DNA of 64,000 nt from Pseudomonas extremorientalis (GCF_001870465.1 NZ_MDGK01000040.1:1-64000), one strand, 5' to 3'; shown: positions 42,421 through 51,430, counted from the first letter of the stretch. Notes: generated by a model not told the origin, from the sequence alone. Numbers and translations: made by a program.

Positions 42421-43452
42421 CTAGAACAAGATGGTCGCAACACCCGATTTAGGCACACCGCCTCGCCCTCCCCACAACTCAACCCGGCCATTGATGACCG
42501 CCATCGAGTGTCCGTCGTACTCCACGGTGCCCACCTTGCTGTTTCTCAAATCGGCGTCGCTCGCAGGCCGGTAGCGCCCCTTCAACCCCAGTCGATCCAA
42601 GCCCTCACGCGAATCCTCGCCATCATTGAGGCTATCCATCGCTGCCCGGAAACTTCTCCCAGCCGTGCCGTCGTTATTTTCCATCTGCGCCCGCTTGGCG
42701 CTGGCGGCATACATGAAGTTGGCGTCCGTCATCATTGCCGGGTCATCCCCCTTGAATTGAGCATGCCTGGCCGCTTGCTTCACTTCGTCTTTGGTCAATG
42801 ACAGCTTGAAGCCATCGCGCATTGTCACGTCGTAACCGTTTGCAGTCTCCTTCACGTCCTTGAAGACATCGGTAGGCTTCTGGCCATACTGCATCATGGC
42901 GGCTTTGATGGCGGAAACCGTGATGCAATTACCATCGGGGCCCTGACTGAATCCGCTCCAGATATTGTCAGGCTTTTTTCCGGGGTTGCTGTTATCCGGC
43001 CTGTAGTTGAAGTGCCTTGCCCCTTCAGTAACCGGCTTGTTGCTCATGGACTCAGAGGGCCCGAAATCACTTCGGGGAACGCTGGGACCGCGACGACCGC
43101 CTGGCGACACAGGGGGCGCAGGTGGCTGTGAATCCTCGTCTTCGGGAAACCACTGTTTCAACAGCTGCCTGAGAAACTCACGAAACTGTGCATCAGCGGC
43201 CTCAATCATTGTGTTGAGGATTTCCTTGAACTTCTCACTCCCCAATTTCTCACGTAACGCATTCAACTTGTCGCGCGTATCCTGAACCACCTGATTCTTG
43301 CCGGTCTGTTGCGCATCGAACAGCTCGCCGAGCAACTGCTTCACCGCAGACACTTCAGCCACCGGCGCAACCGCAGGTGTATCGCCGCCTGCCTGGCCAG
43401 GCATATACCCGACACGCCGAGCGCCTTGCCCGGACACTCCTGAATGCCACAT
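42421..43452 (-). CDS. Putative papain-fold cysteine protease, possible secreted effector or toxin
   Basis: A 343-residue protein I cannot assign to a named family. The first 35 residues are Gly/Pro-rich without a Sec signal. Residues 35-105 are helical and charged (VKQLLGELFDAQQTGKNQ...), 106-170 disordered and Pro/Ser-rich, and 171-343 form a compact domain with GPDGNCITVS (Cys176) and, near the C-terminus, EYDGHSMAVINGRVELWGG (His315, polar residues at 321 and 325). A Cys with an N-terminal helix after it, and a His in a strand pair near the C-terminus, is the layout of papain-like proteases such as type III effectors. The ATG at 43452 follows AAGGGGGG. The proteolytic role is inferred. 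Confidence 0.65.
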   Translation of the reverse strand: MWHSGVSGQGARRVGYMPGQAGGDTPAVAPVAEVSAVKQLLGELFDAQQTGKNQVVQDTRDKLNALREKLGSEKFKEILNTMIEAADAQFREFLRQLLKQWFPEDEDSQPPAPPVSPGGRRGPSVPRSDFGPSESMSNKPVTEGARHFNYRPDNSNPGKKPDNIWSGFSQGPDGNCITVSAIKAAMMQYGQKPTDVFKDVKETANGYDVTMRDGFKLSLTKDEVKQAARHAQFKGDDPAMMTDANFMYAASAKRAQMENNDGTAGRSFRAAMDSLNDGEDSREGLDRLGLKGRYRPASDADLRNSKVGTVEYDGHSMAVINGRVELWGGRGGVPKSGVATILF

Positions 43453-43584
43453 TCCCCGCCCCCCTTTGATTGGTGAGCCACCCAGGCTCTGGTTCAATCA
43501 GTGGCAGAACAGGTCAAGCGCGTTCCTTCCCAAGCTTCAAAGCACGTAACCTGATATGTCATCGGCACTTTTTCTTACGCCCAC

Positions 43585-43613
43585 AAAAAAGCCCTTCTTA
43601 CGAAGGGCTTTTT
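43585..43613. terminator. Bidirectional terminator after flgE
   Basis: GCCCTTC / GAAGGGC stem (43591-43608) with A-run on the left and T-run on the right: works for flgE (leftward). Confidence 0.88.
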
Positions 43614-43631
43614 GTGCAGCGCTACCGCATA

Positions 43632-44942
43632 TCAGGTCATCTGGATGATGGTCTGCATGATGGTGCTCTGGGTGGAGATGGTCTTGGCGTTCGCCTGGTA
43701 GTTGCTCTGGGCCTTGATCAGGTCTACCAGCTCGTTGGTCAGGTTGACGTTGGAGTTCTCCAGGGAGTTGGCCACAATCGAACCCAGGGTACCGGCTTGC
43801 GGGGTGTCATAACCCGGCTGGCCCGAGGCGAAGGTTTCTTTCCAGGTAGTGCTACCGGCAGGCTGCAGACCCTGTTCGTTGTTGAAGCTGGCCAGCGAGA
43901 TCTGGCCGATGGCCTTGCTCTGCTGGTTGCTGAACGTGGCGAACAGCACGCCGCTGCCGTCGATTTTCAGGCCGGTGATCTGGCCGGTGGCGTAGCCATC
44001 GGTGACCGGTGGGTTGCGGTAGGTGGCCGAGTTGTACTGGGTGATGTTGGCCATGTTGACGGCGATACCTGCTGGGTTCGCATCTGCACCGTTGGCCTTC
44101 CACACACCGTTGGTCACGGTGCCAGGAACCCAACCGCTAATGGTCAGGGTCTTATCAGAGACACCACCGGTGACCACACTGGTGAGCTTGCCGGCGCCGT
44201 CAAAGGTCAAGGTCGATGGCACAGGTGGAGTCGATGGGGTGCCGGTTGGCGCCGAACCGTTGGGGTTGCGACCATCGATCAGGGTATAGGCATTCCACTT
44301 GTTACCGTCGGTTTTCACCAGGTACTGCACCATCGGGTGCGCGTTGCCCTGGGAATCGTACAAGGTGGTGCTGTACTGGGTGGTAAAGGTGCTGGTGTCG
44401 TTCGGGTTGAACGGCTTGGCCACCTGGTCGATCACCGGCTCCGAGGAGTTCAGGTTACTGGTGGAGTCCACTTTGGTGGAGGCCTTGGGCGGCAGGTTCG
44501 ACAGGTTCAGTTGCAGGTCGGTCAGGCCGCCCTTGATGATCTTGCCATCGGCATCTGCCGCGTAGCCTTGCAGGCGCGAAGTGCCGGTATTGTTGGTGAT
44601 GTAGCCGTCTTTGTCGGCACGGAAGGCACCGCTGCGGGTGTACTCCAGCGAACCGTCGCTGCCCTTCTGCACGAAGAAGCCGCCACCCTGGATCGCCATG
44701 TCCAGGATACCGCCGCTGCCGTTGACGTCACCCTGGGTGAATTGCTGCGACACGGCCGCCAGGTTCACACCGTTGCCGATGCTGTTCTGGCCGGTGCCCA
44801 GCTTGGACGCGGCGTAGATGTCGGCGAATTCCGCACGGGACGACTTGAAGCCAGTGGTCGCGACGTTGGCGATGTTGTTGCCGGTCACGTCCAGTTGTTT
44901 GTTGGCCGCATAGAGGCCGCTAAGGCCGATGTTAAAAGACAT
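43632..44942 (-). CDS. flgE: Flagellar hook protein
   Basis: A 436-residue hook subunit. The N-terminal rod/hook motif SFNIGLSGLYAANKQLDVTGNNIANVATTGFK and the C-terminal coiled region VDLIKAQSNYQANAKTISTQSTIMQTIIQ are diagnostic. The central Ser/Thr-rich segment is the surface-exposed variable domain. It is the last gene of the flgBCDE operon seen here; flgF and later genes do not follow, since a terminator is directly downstream. Confidence 0.94.
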   Translation of the reverse strand: MSFNIGLSGLYAANKQLDVTGNNIANVATTGFKSSRAEFADIYAASKLGTGQNSIGNGVNLAAVSQQFTQGDVNGSGGILDMAIQGGGFFVQKGSDGSLEYTRSGAFRADKDGYITNNTGTSRLQGYAADADGKIIKGGLTDLQLNLSNLPPKASTKVDSTSNLNSSEPVIDQVAKPFNPNDTSTFTTQYSTTLYDSQGNAHPMVQYLVKTDGNKWNAYTLIDGRNPNGSAPTGTPSTPPVPSTLTFDGAGKLTSVVTGGVSDKTLTISGWVPGTVTNGVWKANGADANPAGIAVNMANITQYNSATYRNPPVTDGYATGQITGLKIDGSGVLFATFSNQQSKAIGQISLASFNNEQGLQPAGSTTWKETFASGQPGYDTPQAGTLGSIVANSLENSNVNLTNELVDLIKAQSNYQANAKTISTQSTIMQTIIQMT

Positions 44943-44973
44943 GTTTCTCTCCCTCTGCCGTATTTAGCCGGCT

Positions 44974-45699
44974 CTATGTACCGATAGTCTGAATTTGCGA
45001 CAGCTTGACGCTGCCCATGCCGCCCGCCAGGTTCAGCAGCATTTCGCCGCCGGTCTTGCTCAGGGTCACGCTCGTTACCGTCGCGGGCAGCGAAGTGGCC
45101 AGGGCCACGGAGTCGCCCTTGTCGTTCTTGGTGGTGGCGTTGAAGGTGTAGGTGCCCGCCGGGGCAACCTCGCCCTTGTCGTTCTTGCCATCCCAGATGA
45201 AGTTCTGGGTGCCGGCGCTCTGGGCACCCATGTCGATGGTGCGCACCACGTTGCCGTCTTTGTCGGTGATCTTGACGGAGACGTTGCCCACCGCCGAGGT
45301 CACCGCCACCGAACCGGTCATGCTCTTGCTCGTATCAACCATGGCCTTGTCGGTCTGGATGATGATCGAGCGCCCGACCAGCGACGAGGCCTGCAACGCC
45401 TGCGACGAGCTGAAGTTGGTGGAGATCGCATTCACCGAGTCGTTCAGGGTGTTGATGCCTTCCAGGCTGCTGAACTGCGCCAGTTGCGCCACGAACGCGC
45501 CGTTGTCCTGCGGCGACAGCGGGTTCTGGTTTTTCAGCTGGGTTACCAGCAGTTGCAGGAACGCATCCTTGCCCAACGCCTGCTTGCCCGTCGCCTTATT
45601 GGCGGCGTCGCTGACGCTGCTGTTGTCCTGGGCGTTCTTGACCTTGGAGTTGAACAGGTCCTGGACCGGCGTGTTGTTTGATGTATCAACGATGGCCAT
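44974..45699 (-). CDS. flgD: Flagellar hook assembly (cap) protein
   Basis: A 241-residue hook cap. The N-terminal KDAFLQLLVTQLKNQNPLSPQDNGAFVAQLAQFSSLEGI is the FlgD signature. The C-terminal half has an FlgD Ig-like domain (FIWDGKNDKGEVAPAGTYTF). It lies between flgC and flgE with short gaps. Confidence 0.95.
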   Translation of the reverse strand: MAIVDTSNNTPVQDLFNSKVKNAQDNSSVSDAANKATGKQALGKDAFLQLLVTQLKNQNPLSPQDNGAFVAQLAQFSSLEGINTLNDSVNAISTNFSSSQALQASSLVGRSIIIQTDKAMVDTSKSMTGSVAVTSAVGNVSVKITDKDGNVVRTIDMGAQSAGTQNFIWDGKNDKGEVAPAGTYTFNATTKNDKGDSVALATSLPATVTSVTLSKTGGEMLLNLAGGMGSVKLSQIQTIGT

Positions 45700-45715
45700 T
45701 ATTTGGCGCCCCTTA

Positions 45716-46159
45716 TCACTGACCCAGGGTCAGGACCTTCTGCATCATGGTTTTGGCGGTGTTCATCATTTCCGCATTGGTCTGGAACGAGCGGCTGGCG
45801 GAAATCATGTCAGCCATTTCCTCGACCACGTTGACGTTGGGGTAGTAGACATAACCCTTTTCGTTCGCGGCGGGATGGTTGGGTTCGTAGCGCGCTTCAA
45901 GGTTGCTCTGATCTTCAACCACACCGAGTACCTGCACGCCGGAGCCGGCGGCACCCTGGTCCTGGAACAGCGAATCACTGCCGCCGTTCTGGCCAGCCTG
46001 GAACATGGTGGCGAACACCGGGTGACGGGCGCGGTAGGTCTGGTCAATGCTCGAAGACACGGTCTCGGCGTTGGCGATGTTACTGGCGACGGTGTTCAAA
46101 CGCGTGGTCTGCGCGCTCATGCCACTGCCGGCAATATTGAAAACACTGGACAGGGACAT
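45716..46159 (-). CDS. flgC: Flagellar basal-body rod protein FlgC
   Basis: A 147-residue proximal rod protein. FNIAGSGMSAQTTRLNTVASNIANAET is the N-terminal rod motif and EEMADMISASRSFQTNAEMMNTAKTMMQKVL the C-terminal helix. Three bases separate it from flgB. Confidence 0.95.
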   Translation of the reverse strand: MSLSSVFNIAGSGMSAQTTRLNTVASNIANAETVSSSIDQTYRARHPVFATMFQAGQNGGSDSLFQDQGAAGSGVQVLGVVEDQSNLEARYEPNHPAANEKGYVYYPNVNVVEEMADMISASRSFQTNAEMMNTAKTMMQKVLTLGQ

Positions 46160-46162
46160 GGC

Positions 46163-46570
46163 TTACTCTCCACGCAGGGCTGACATCAGCCCTTTGAATT
46201 TGCTGTTGAGCAGGGTAAAGCTGGCTTGGAAGTTCACCGAGTTCTCGGCGTAGGCCGATTGCTCCAACTGGGCGTCGACGGTGTTCTGGTCGATCGACGG
46301 CTGCATCGGCGTGCGATACAGCAACGACTCGTCGCCATTGCTCAAGCCTTGCGCTTCGATATGACGGCTGTTGGTCATGTTCAAGGCGAAGGTGCCGTTC
46401 TTGGTCTTGTCTTGCTGTGCGGCGAGCACGGCGGAGAAGTCCAGGTCCCGAGCCTTGTAGTTCGGGGTGTCGGCGTTGGCAATGTTGTTGGCCAGGACTT
46501 CGGCACGCTGGGCGCGGAAGCCCAGGGCTTGTTCGTGGATACCGAGCGCTTTATCGAAGCTGATGCTCAT
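46163..46570 (-). CDS. flgB: Flagellar basal-body rod protein FlgB
   Basis: A 135-residue rod protein, the first gene of flgBCDE. HEQALGFRAQRAEVLANNIANADTPNYKARDLDF is the rod signature. The start at MSISFDKALG (46570) is preferred over an upstream ATG five codons earlier. A sigma-54 promoter is 48 bp upstream. Confidence 0.94.
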   Translation of the reverse strand: MSISFDKALGIHEQALGFRAQRAEVLANNIANADTPNYKARDLDFSAVLAAQQDKTKNGTFALNMTNSRHIEAQGLSNGDESLLYRTPMQPSIDQNTVDAQLEQSAYAENSVNFQASFTLLNSKFKGLMSALRGE

Positions 46571-46617
46571 GGCGGAAACCTTCAAGGGCTGACCTGCTTT
46601 TCGTTACCAGGGTTATA

Positions 46618-46632
46618 GCAAGGTGCATGCCA
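46618..46632 (-). promoter_or_regulatory. Sigma-54 promoter of flgBCDE
   Basis: TGGCAT-N5-TTGC on the minus strand (46632 to 46618), with correct -24/-12 spacing. Expected start about 46606. Consistent with FleQ/FleR-RpoN control of hook-basal body genes in Pseudomonas. Confidence 0.85.
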
Positions 46633-46768
46633 ATCTGACGAAGGCCCGTAGATCAAGGGTTCTGGAGGAGGTTGCCAGCGGCAATGCCAGAAAAGCGGCA
46701 AGCGGTTTCCGCGTGGCGCCAGTAAAGCGGCAATGAGGGTTGCCGCTTTACTTCGGTTTGCCGCAAAA

Positions 46769-46866
46769 CAAATGTGGGAGGGGGCTTGCCCCGATGGCAG
46801 CGGTTCAGTTGATACATCGATCACTGACACACCGGCATCGGGGGCAAGCCCCCTCCCACATTTTTG
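46769..46866. repeat. REPIN between flgB and cheR
   Basis: CAAATGTGGGAGGGGGCTTGCC (from 46769) and GGGGGCAAGCCCCCTCCCACATTTTTG (to 46866) are inverted units separated by about 47 bp. It is followed on the left by flgB promoter DNA; the cheR coding region starts to the right, so it sits downstream of cheR. Confidence 0.85.
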
Positions 46867-46878
46867 ACCGCGTCAGCC

Positions 46879-47706
46879 TTACTTGGCCTGGTAGATGATC
46901 CCCGGGCTGCACTGCACCATCTGGAAATGGTCCGGCAGACCGTTCAGCGCCTCAGAAGCGCCAAGGAACAGATAACCACCGCGCTTGAGCGTGCCGTGGA
47001 TGCGCAACAGGATGTCTTTCTTCACTTCGGCCGAGAAGTAGATCAGCACGTTGCGGCAGAACACCATGTCGAACTTGCCCAGGCTGGCATAGCTGTCTAG
47101 CAGGTTGAAGGAGCGGAACTCCACACGGTTCTTGATCGGCGCCTTGACCGCCCAGCGTCCCGCCCCTTTCGGGTCGAAGTAACGCTGCAGGCGTTCCTGG
47201 GACAAACCACGCCCCAGGGCCAGGCTGTCGTACTCGCCGGTCTTGCAGTTGGTGAGCATGGTGCCGGACAGGTCGGTGGCCACGATTTGCGCCCCGGCCT
47301 TCAACTGGCCCATGTTGGTCCGCTCGAACTCATCGATGGACATCGAAATAGAGTACGGCTCCTGCCCCGAGGAACAGGCGGCCGACCAGATGCGCAGGCG
47401 CTGGCCCGGGCTGGCCTTGATGGCCTCCGGCAGCACTTTGCTCTTGAGCACTTCAAACGGGTAGGTATCGCGAAACCACAGGGTTTCGTTGGTGGTCATG
47501 GCATCGACCACCATCTCCTTGAGCCCGCTGCGCGGCTGGCCCTGGATGCGCTGGACCAGCTCACCCAACGACTTGATACCCTGCTGCTCCATCAGTTTGT
47601 TGAGACGGCTGGATACCAGGTACTGCTTGTTTTCACCGAGCAATATGCCACAGGCTTTTTCCAGGAAGACCCGGAACTGTTCAAAATCCAAATTACCTGT
47701 AGACAC
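46879..47706 (-). CDS. cheR: Chemotaxis protein methyltransferase
   Basis: A 275-residue SAM-dependent methyltransferase that methylates glutamates on chemoreceptors. The helical N-terminal domain (1-75) is followed by the SAM motif RIWSAACSSGQEPYSISMSIDE, then VFCRNVLIYFS and LFLGASEALNGL. GTG start. It lies 42 bp downstream of cheV, a typical Pseudomonas cheV-cheR pair beside the flg operon. Confidence 0.93.
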   Translation of the reverse strand: MSTGNLDFEQFRVFLEKACGILLGENKQYLVSSRLNKLMEQQGIKSLGELVQRIQGQPRSGLKEMVVDAMTTNETLWFRDTYPFEVLKSKVLPEAIKASPGQRLRIWSAACSSGQEPYSISMSIDEFERTNMGQLKAGAQIVATDLSGTMLTNCKTGEYDSLALGRGLSQERLQRYFDPKGAGRWAVKAPIKNRVEFRSFNLLDSYASLGKFDMVFCRNVLIYFSAEVKKDILLRIHGTLKRGGYLFLGASEALNGLPDHFQMVQCSPGIIYQAK

Positions 47707-47748
47707 TGATACCGCCTCTAAAATCGTATGACCGCCAAGGGAAACACC

Positions 47749-48681
47749 TTAGCTGTGATCTGCTGCCTTGATCCGGTCGACAACCCGGGATGCCAGGTCA
47801 TCAGGACGGAATTTGGCCAAAAAGTCATCGGCACCGACCTTCTTGACCATCGCCTGGTTGAATACACCCGACAACGAAGTATGCAGGATGATATGCAATT
47901 TTTGCATGCGTGGATCGTTGCGGATCTCGGCCGTGAGGGTATAGCCGTCCATTTCCGGCATCTCGATGTCGGAGATCATCATCAAGAATTCTTCCTCCGG
48001 CTTCTTGCCGTCGTCCACCAGCTTGCGCAGGTAGTCCAACGCCTGGCGACCATCATTGAGGGCGACCACTTCAACCCCGACGGTTTGCAGGCAACGGGTC
48101 ACCTGCTTGCGCGCCACGGACGAGTCGTCCACCGTAAGCACGCGCAGTGAGACTGCCTTGTGCGCGGTTTCGGCGTCCACCACACCCACGGAGATCGACT
48201 CAGAAGTAGGCGCCACTTCGGCGAGGATTTTCTCGACGTCGATGATTTCCACCAGCTGGTTGTCGACCCGCGTCACCGCCGTAAGGTAGTGATCGCGACC
48301 GGTGCCCTTGGGTGGCGGATGGATCTCTTCCCAGTTCATGTTGACGATGCGCTCCACCGAGCGCACCAGGAAACCCTGGGTCTTGGTGTTGTACTCGGTA
48401 ATGATCACGAACGGGTTTTCGCGGTCCTGCAGCCCGGCGGAACCGGTGGCCAGGGCCAGATCAAGAATCGGGATCGTCGCGCCACGTATGTTGGCAACGC
48501 CACACACCACCGGGCTGGACTTGGGCATGATCGTCAGCTTGGGGCATTGAAGCACTTCCCGCACCTTGAACACGTTGATGCCATACAACTGCTTGCCGTC
48601 CAGGCGAAAAAGCAACAACTCCAGGCGATTCTGCCCCACCAGCTGTGTGCGCTGGTTTACTGAATCCATTACTCCTGCCAT
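47749..48681 (-). CDS. cheV: Chemotaxis coupling protein CheV
   Basis: A 310-residue fusion of a CheW domain (about 15-160; LLFRLDGKQLYGINVFKVREVL, VCGVANIRGATIPILDLA) and a CheY-like receiver (about 175-300; VLTVDDSSVARKQVTRC, phospho-Asp in ISDIEMPEMDG). It couples receptors to CheA and can be phosphorylated to tune adaptation. Two in-frame ATGs (48681, 48669) are possible. Confidence 0.93.
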   Translation of the reverse strand: MAGVMDSVNQRTQLVGQNRLELLLFRLDGKQLYGINVFKVREVLQCPKLTIMPKSSPVVCGVANIRGATIPILDLALATGSAGLQDRENPFVIITEYNTKTQGFLVRSVERIVNMNWEEIHPPPKGTGRDHYLTAVTRVDNQLVEIIDVEKILAEVAPTSESISVGVVDAETAHKAVSLRVLTVDDSSVARKQVTRCLQTVGVEVVALNDGRQALDYLRKLVDDGKKPEEEFLMMISDIEMPEMDGYTLTAEIRNDPRMQKLHIILHTSLSGVFNQAMVKKVGADDFLAKFRPDDLASRVVDRIKAADHS

Positions 48682-48748
48682 GCCTTGACTCCCACGCTAA
48701 AACCTTCGGCCATACCTATAAGGGCAGTGACGCGCACCCAACACTAAA

Positions 48749-48764
48749 CGGCACGAGCTTTGCT
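48749..48764 (+). promoter_or_regulatory. Possible sigma-54 promoter of flgA
   Basis: CGGCAC-N5-TTGCT matches -24/-12 elements except the first base. The start site would fall at about 48775, one base before the flgA ATG, so either the mRNA is leaderless or this element is not used. Confidence 0.45.
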
Positions 48765-48775
48765 ATTTATTGGTC

Positions 48776-49540
48776 ATGGATATTAAAACGACAGTTTCCC
48801 GACGCCTCCACCTGACACGGTATTGCAGACTGCTCTGCGCGCCGCTGGCACTGCTTGCCTTGGGCCTGGGCGCCACGGCCCGCGCAGATAACGTCACCTT
48901 GCCTGATCTACTTATCGGCGTCACCCAGGGCTTTCTTGAGTTCACTGTAGAAGATTATCTGGCGACCACACAGACGCCGGGGCGTTACGAAATCCAGGTC
49001 AACCAGTTGGACCCGCGCCTGCGCATGCCAATGTGCGACAAGGAATTGACAGCCACCCTGGAAAGCCCCGCCCAGCCCATCGGGCGTGTAACGGTCAAGG
49101 TGCGTTGCGACGGCGCCTCGCCCTGGACGGTGTTCGTGCCCGCTCAGGTCAAATTATTCCGCGATGTGGTGGTGGTTGCCCGTCCACTTAAACGCACGGG
49201 GATTATCGGTTTCGAGGACGTGGTGTTGCGCGAGCGCGACATCAGCATGATCAGCCAGGGCTACCTGACCTCCCTCGACCAGGCCGTCGGGCAGAAACTG
49301 ACCCGACCAGTGGTCACCGATCAGGTCATCACCCTGGTGCATCTGGAGCAGGCCGAGGTGATTCGCAAAGGTGACCAGGTGGTGATTTCCGCCAGCAGTG
49401 GCGCGCTGCAGGTCAAAATGCCGGGGGAAGCCTTGTCCAACGGCGGTATGAGCGAACAGATCCGCGTGAAGAATCTCAACTCCAACCGGGTGATCAAGGC
49501 GCGGGTCACGGCCCCCGGCCAAGTGGAGGTGGCTTTATAG
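48776..49540 (+). CDS. flgA: Flagellar P-ring assembly chaperone
   Basis: A 254-residue periplasmic chaperone for P-ring protein FlgI. A signal peptide with an Arg-rich start and hydrophobic core (LCAPLALLALGLGATARA) ends near residue 40. The SAF-like C-terminal region includes KRTGIIGFEDVVLRERDIS, VGQKLTRPV and IRVKNLNSNRVIKARVTAPGQVEV, all characteristic. It is divergent from cheV and followed by flgM. Confidence 0.92.
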   Translation: MDIKTTVSRRLHLTRYCRLLCAPLALLALGLGATARADNVTLPDLLIGVTQGFLEFTVEDYLATTQTPGRYEIQVNQLDPRLRMPMCDKELTATLESPAQPIGRVTVKVRCDGASPWTVFVPAQVKLFRDVVVVARPLKRTGIIGFEDVVLRERDISMISQGYLTSLDQAVGQKLTRPVVTDQVITLVHLEQAEVIRKGDQVVISASSGALQVKMPGEALSNGGMSEQIRVKNLNSNRVIKARVTAPGQVEVAL

Positions 49541-49617
49541 ACCACTGGTATCAGACGCCAGCTTTTCCTACACTGTCGGTTGGATGCCGGCCTGTGCAGT
49601 TTATTGTCATTCGAGCC

Positions 49618-49644
49618 TAAAGTTTGTCCAGATATGGCCGAAAA
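49618..49644 (+). promoter_or_regulatory. Sigma-28 (FliA) promoter of flgMN
   Basis: TAAA (49618-49621), 15-bp spacer, GCCGAAAA (49637-49644). This is close to the TAAA-N15-GCCGATAA consensus. FliA driving its own anti-sigma factor gene is the standard loop. Confidence 0.85.
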
Positions 49645-49681
49645 CATGGCAAGCGTCCAAATACCCAGAGGTTTTTTGATC

Positions 49682-50005
49682 ATGGTCATCGATTTCAGCC
49701 GTTTGAATAACACCCCGACGACGTCGGCCCCTACGCGCACTGCCGGCACCAAGGACAGCGTAGAAGCCAAGGCTCAGCCAGTGCCCGTCAAGGCAGAACA
49801 GGCCAGCGCCAGCCAGAGCGGGGAATCCGTACACCTGAGCAATGAGGCTCAACAGTTGCAGAAGGTCACTGACTCGCTGCGCGATCAACCGGTGGTCAAT
49901 AAAGCCCGTGTGGCCGAATTGAAACAGGCAATCGCCGATGGCAGCTATAAAGTCGACAGCAACCGTGTAGCCAGCAAGCTGCTTAATTTCGAAGCCGAGC
50001 GCTAG
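49682..50005 (+). CDS. flgM: Anti-sigma-28 factor
   Basis: A 107-residue anti-FliA protein. The N-terminus MVIDFSRLN and the C-terminal sigma-binding region (RVAELKQAIADGSYKVDSNRVASKLLNFE) are diagnostic. It holds FliA inactive until it is exported through the completed hook. The start at 49682 follows the sigma-28 promoter; earlier in-frame starts lie upstream of that promoter. Confidence 0.93.
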   Translation: MVIDFSRLNNTPTTSAPTRTAGTKDSVEAKAQPVPVKAEQASASQSGESVHLSNEAQQLQKVTDSLRDQPVVNKARVAELKQAIADGSYKVDSNRVASKLLNFEAER

Positions 50006-50053
50006 GCAAAGGCCTGCGCCGGGCTTTTGGACGCTTAAACCCCAAGGCCAGCC

Positions 50054-50524
50054 ATGCATCACGACGAAACCCTGCTTCAACTGATCATTGATGATCTAGC
50101 ACCGACGCAATTGCTGCTCGAGCTGCTCAGGGAAGAATCCCTGGCCCTTTACGGCCGGGACATGCCCTTGCTGGAAGAAATTCTGGCGCGCAAGCAATCG
50201 CTGATTGTCCTGCTGGAACAGCACGGCAAAAAACGCAGCGAGATCCTCGTCAGCCTGGGCCTGCCGGCCGACCATGATGGGCTCGCGCAGCTGGCCAGCC
50301 ACTCCTCGGTCGGCGATCAACTACTGGCCCAGAGCAAAGCACTCAACCAATTGCTCACCCAGTGCCAGGAAGCCAACCAGCTCAACGGTCAGTCGATCCA
50401 GCTTCAGCAAGCCACGACCGCCAACCAGTTGCGTATACTTCACGGCGGAGAGCCTCCAGCGCTTTACAACGCTCAGGGTTCCACCTCGCGCCTGGTCAAG
50501 CCAAGCACCCGCAGCCAAGCCTGA
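50054..50524 (+). CDS. flgN: Flagellar export chaperone FlgN
   Basis: A 156-residue, mostly helical chaperone for FlgK and FlgL. LLELLREESLALYGRDMPLLEEILARKQSLIVLLEQ is the FlgN pattern. It follows flgM by 48 bp and precedes the FlgZ gene. Confidence 0.9.
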   Translation: MHHDETLLQLIIDDLAPTQLLLELLREESLALYGRDMPLLEEILARKQSLIVLLEQHGKKRSEILVSLGLPADHDGLAQLASHSSVGDQLLAQSKALNQLLTQCQEANQLNGQSIQLQQATTANQLRILHGGEPPALYNAQGSTSRLVKPSTRSQA

Positions 50525-50620
50525 CGCCGGTTTACAGCGCGGCCTATCCAAGGCGCGCCACATACTGGCAGAATGCCTGCTCTTGCGTGTAGTCGTATTT
50601 TGTCTGGAGATGGAAGAACC

Positions 50621-51370
50621 GTGTTCAACGCCCTTAATGCGGAAGATGCCCCGCAGCCACCCAAGGTCCTCACCACGCCTCTGGAAATCGCCAGTACCTT
50701 GCGCATGCTGCAAGAAAGCCATGACCCGCTGATCATCACCTTCCATGAACGCAGCCAGCGCTTTCAGAGCTACTTGGTAGACGTCAATCGGGACAGCGGC
50801 ACGTTGGCCCTGGATGAAATGATTCCTCGCGATGGCGAACGTCACCTCGAAAACGGCGAACCCTTCCGTATCGAAGGGTTCCACGACGGCGTGCGTGTCG
50901 CATGGGAAAGCAATGGCAACCTGAGCATCAGCGAAAAGGACGGCCACCGCATCTACACCGGTAGCCTGCCCAGCGAAGTGGTCTACCACCAGCGTCGCAA
51001 TGCCTTTCGCGCGGCCTTGAAACTGGCGCAACTGGTGAACATCGAGCTGGGTGGCGAGAAGCTCAAGGCTCCGGTCAGCGGCAAGCTGCTGGATATTTCC
51101 GCCACAGGTTGCAAATTGCGCTTCGAAGGAGACATCTCCGAGCGCCTGCAACTGGGCCAGGTCTACGATCGTTTTATCGCCGCCCTGCCCTTCGGCAGCA
51201 TGACCACCTCGGTCGAACTGCGTTACCTGCATTTCGAAGAAAAGATCAACACCACGTTTGCCGGCGTGCGCTTCCACAATATGAGTGGTTTGGTGCAGCG
51301 CCAGGTCGAGCGCTTTGTGTACCAACTGCAACGCGAAGCACGGCGTTTCGACAAAGACGACGATTTTTAA
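50621..51370 (+). CDS. flgZ: YcgR/FlgZ-type c-di-GMP-binding flagellar brake
   Basis: A 249-residue two-domain protein: an N-terminal YcgR domain (about 18-115) and a C-terminal PilZ domain (about 122-240). The c-di-GMP motif is intact: RRNAFR (125-130) and DISATG (158-163). In Pseudomonas FlgZ binds c-di-GMP and slows the motor. The GTG start at 50621 (MFNALNAEDAP) is chosen over an upstream in-frame extension into the flgN gap. Confidence 0.92.
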   Translation: MFNALNAEDAPQPPKVLTTPLEIASTLRMLQESHDPLIITFHERSQRFQSYLVDVNRDSGTLALDEMIPRDGERHLENGEPFRIEGFHDGVRVAWESNGNLSISEKDGHRIYTGSLPSEVVYHQRRNAFRAALKLAQLVNIELGGEKLKAPVSGKLLDISATGCKLRFEGDISERLQLGQVYDRFIAALPFGSMTTSVELRYLHFEEKINTTFAGVRFHNMSGLVQRQVERFVYQLQREARRFDKDDDF

Positions 51371-51386
51371 ACTCAAAGATCGCAGC

Positions 51387-51427
51387 AAAAAAAACGGGCA
51401 GCCCCTGATGGGATCTGCCCGTTTTTG
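51387..51427. terminator. Bidirectional terminator between flgZ and the MFS gene
   Basis: CGGGCAG (51395-51401) and CTGCCCG (51415-51421) with an eight-A run before and five T after. Confidence 0.88.
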
Positions 51428-51430
51428 CAT

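Noticed and set aside
43470..44987. Long rightward frame over flgE
   Set aside because: Antisense to flgE, which has clear hook protein motifs and is part of flgBCDE.
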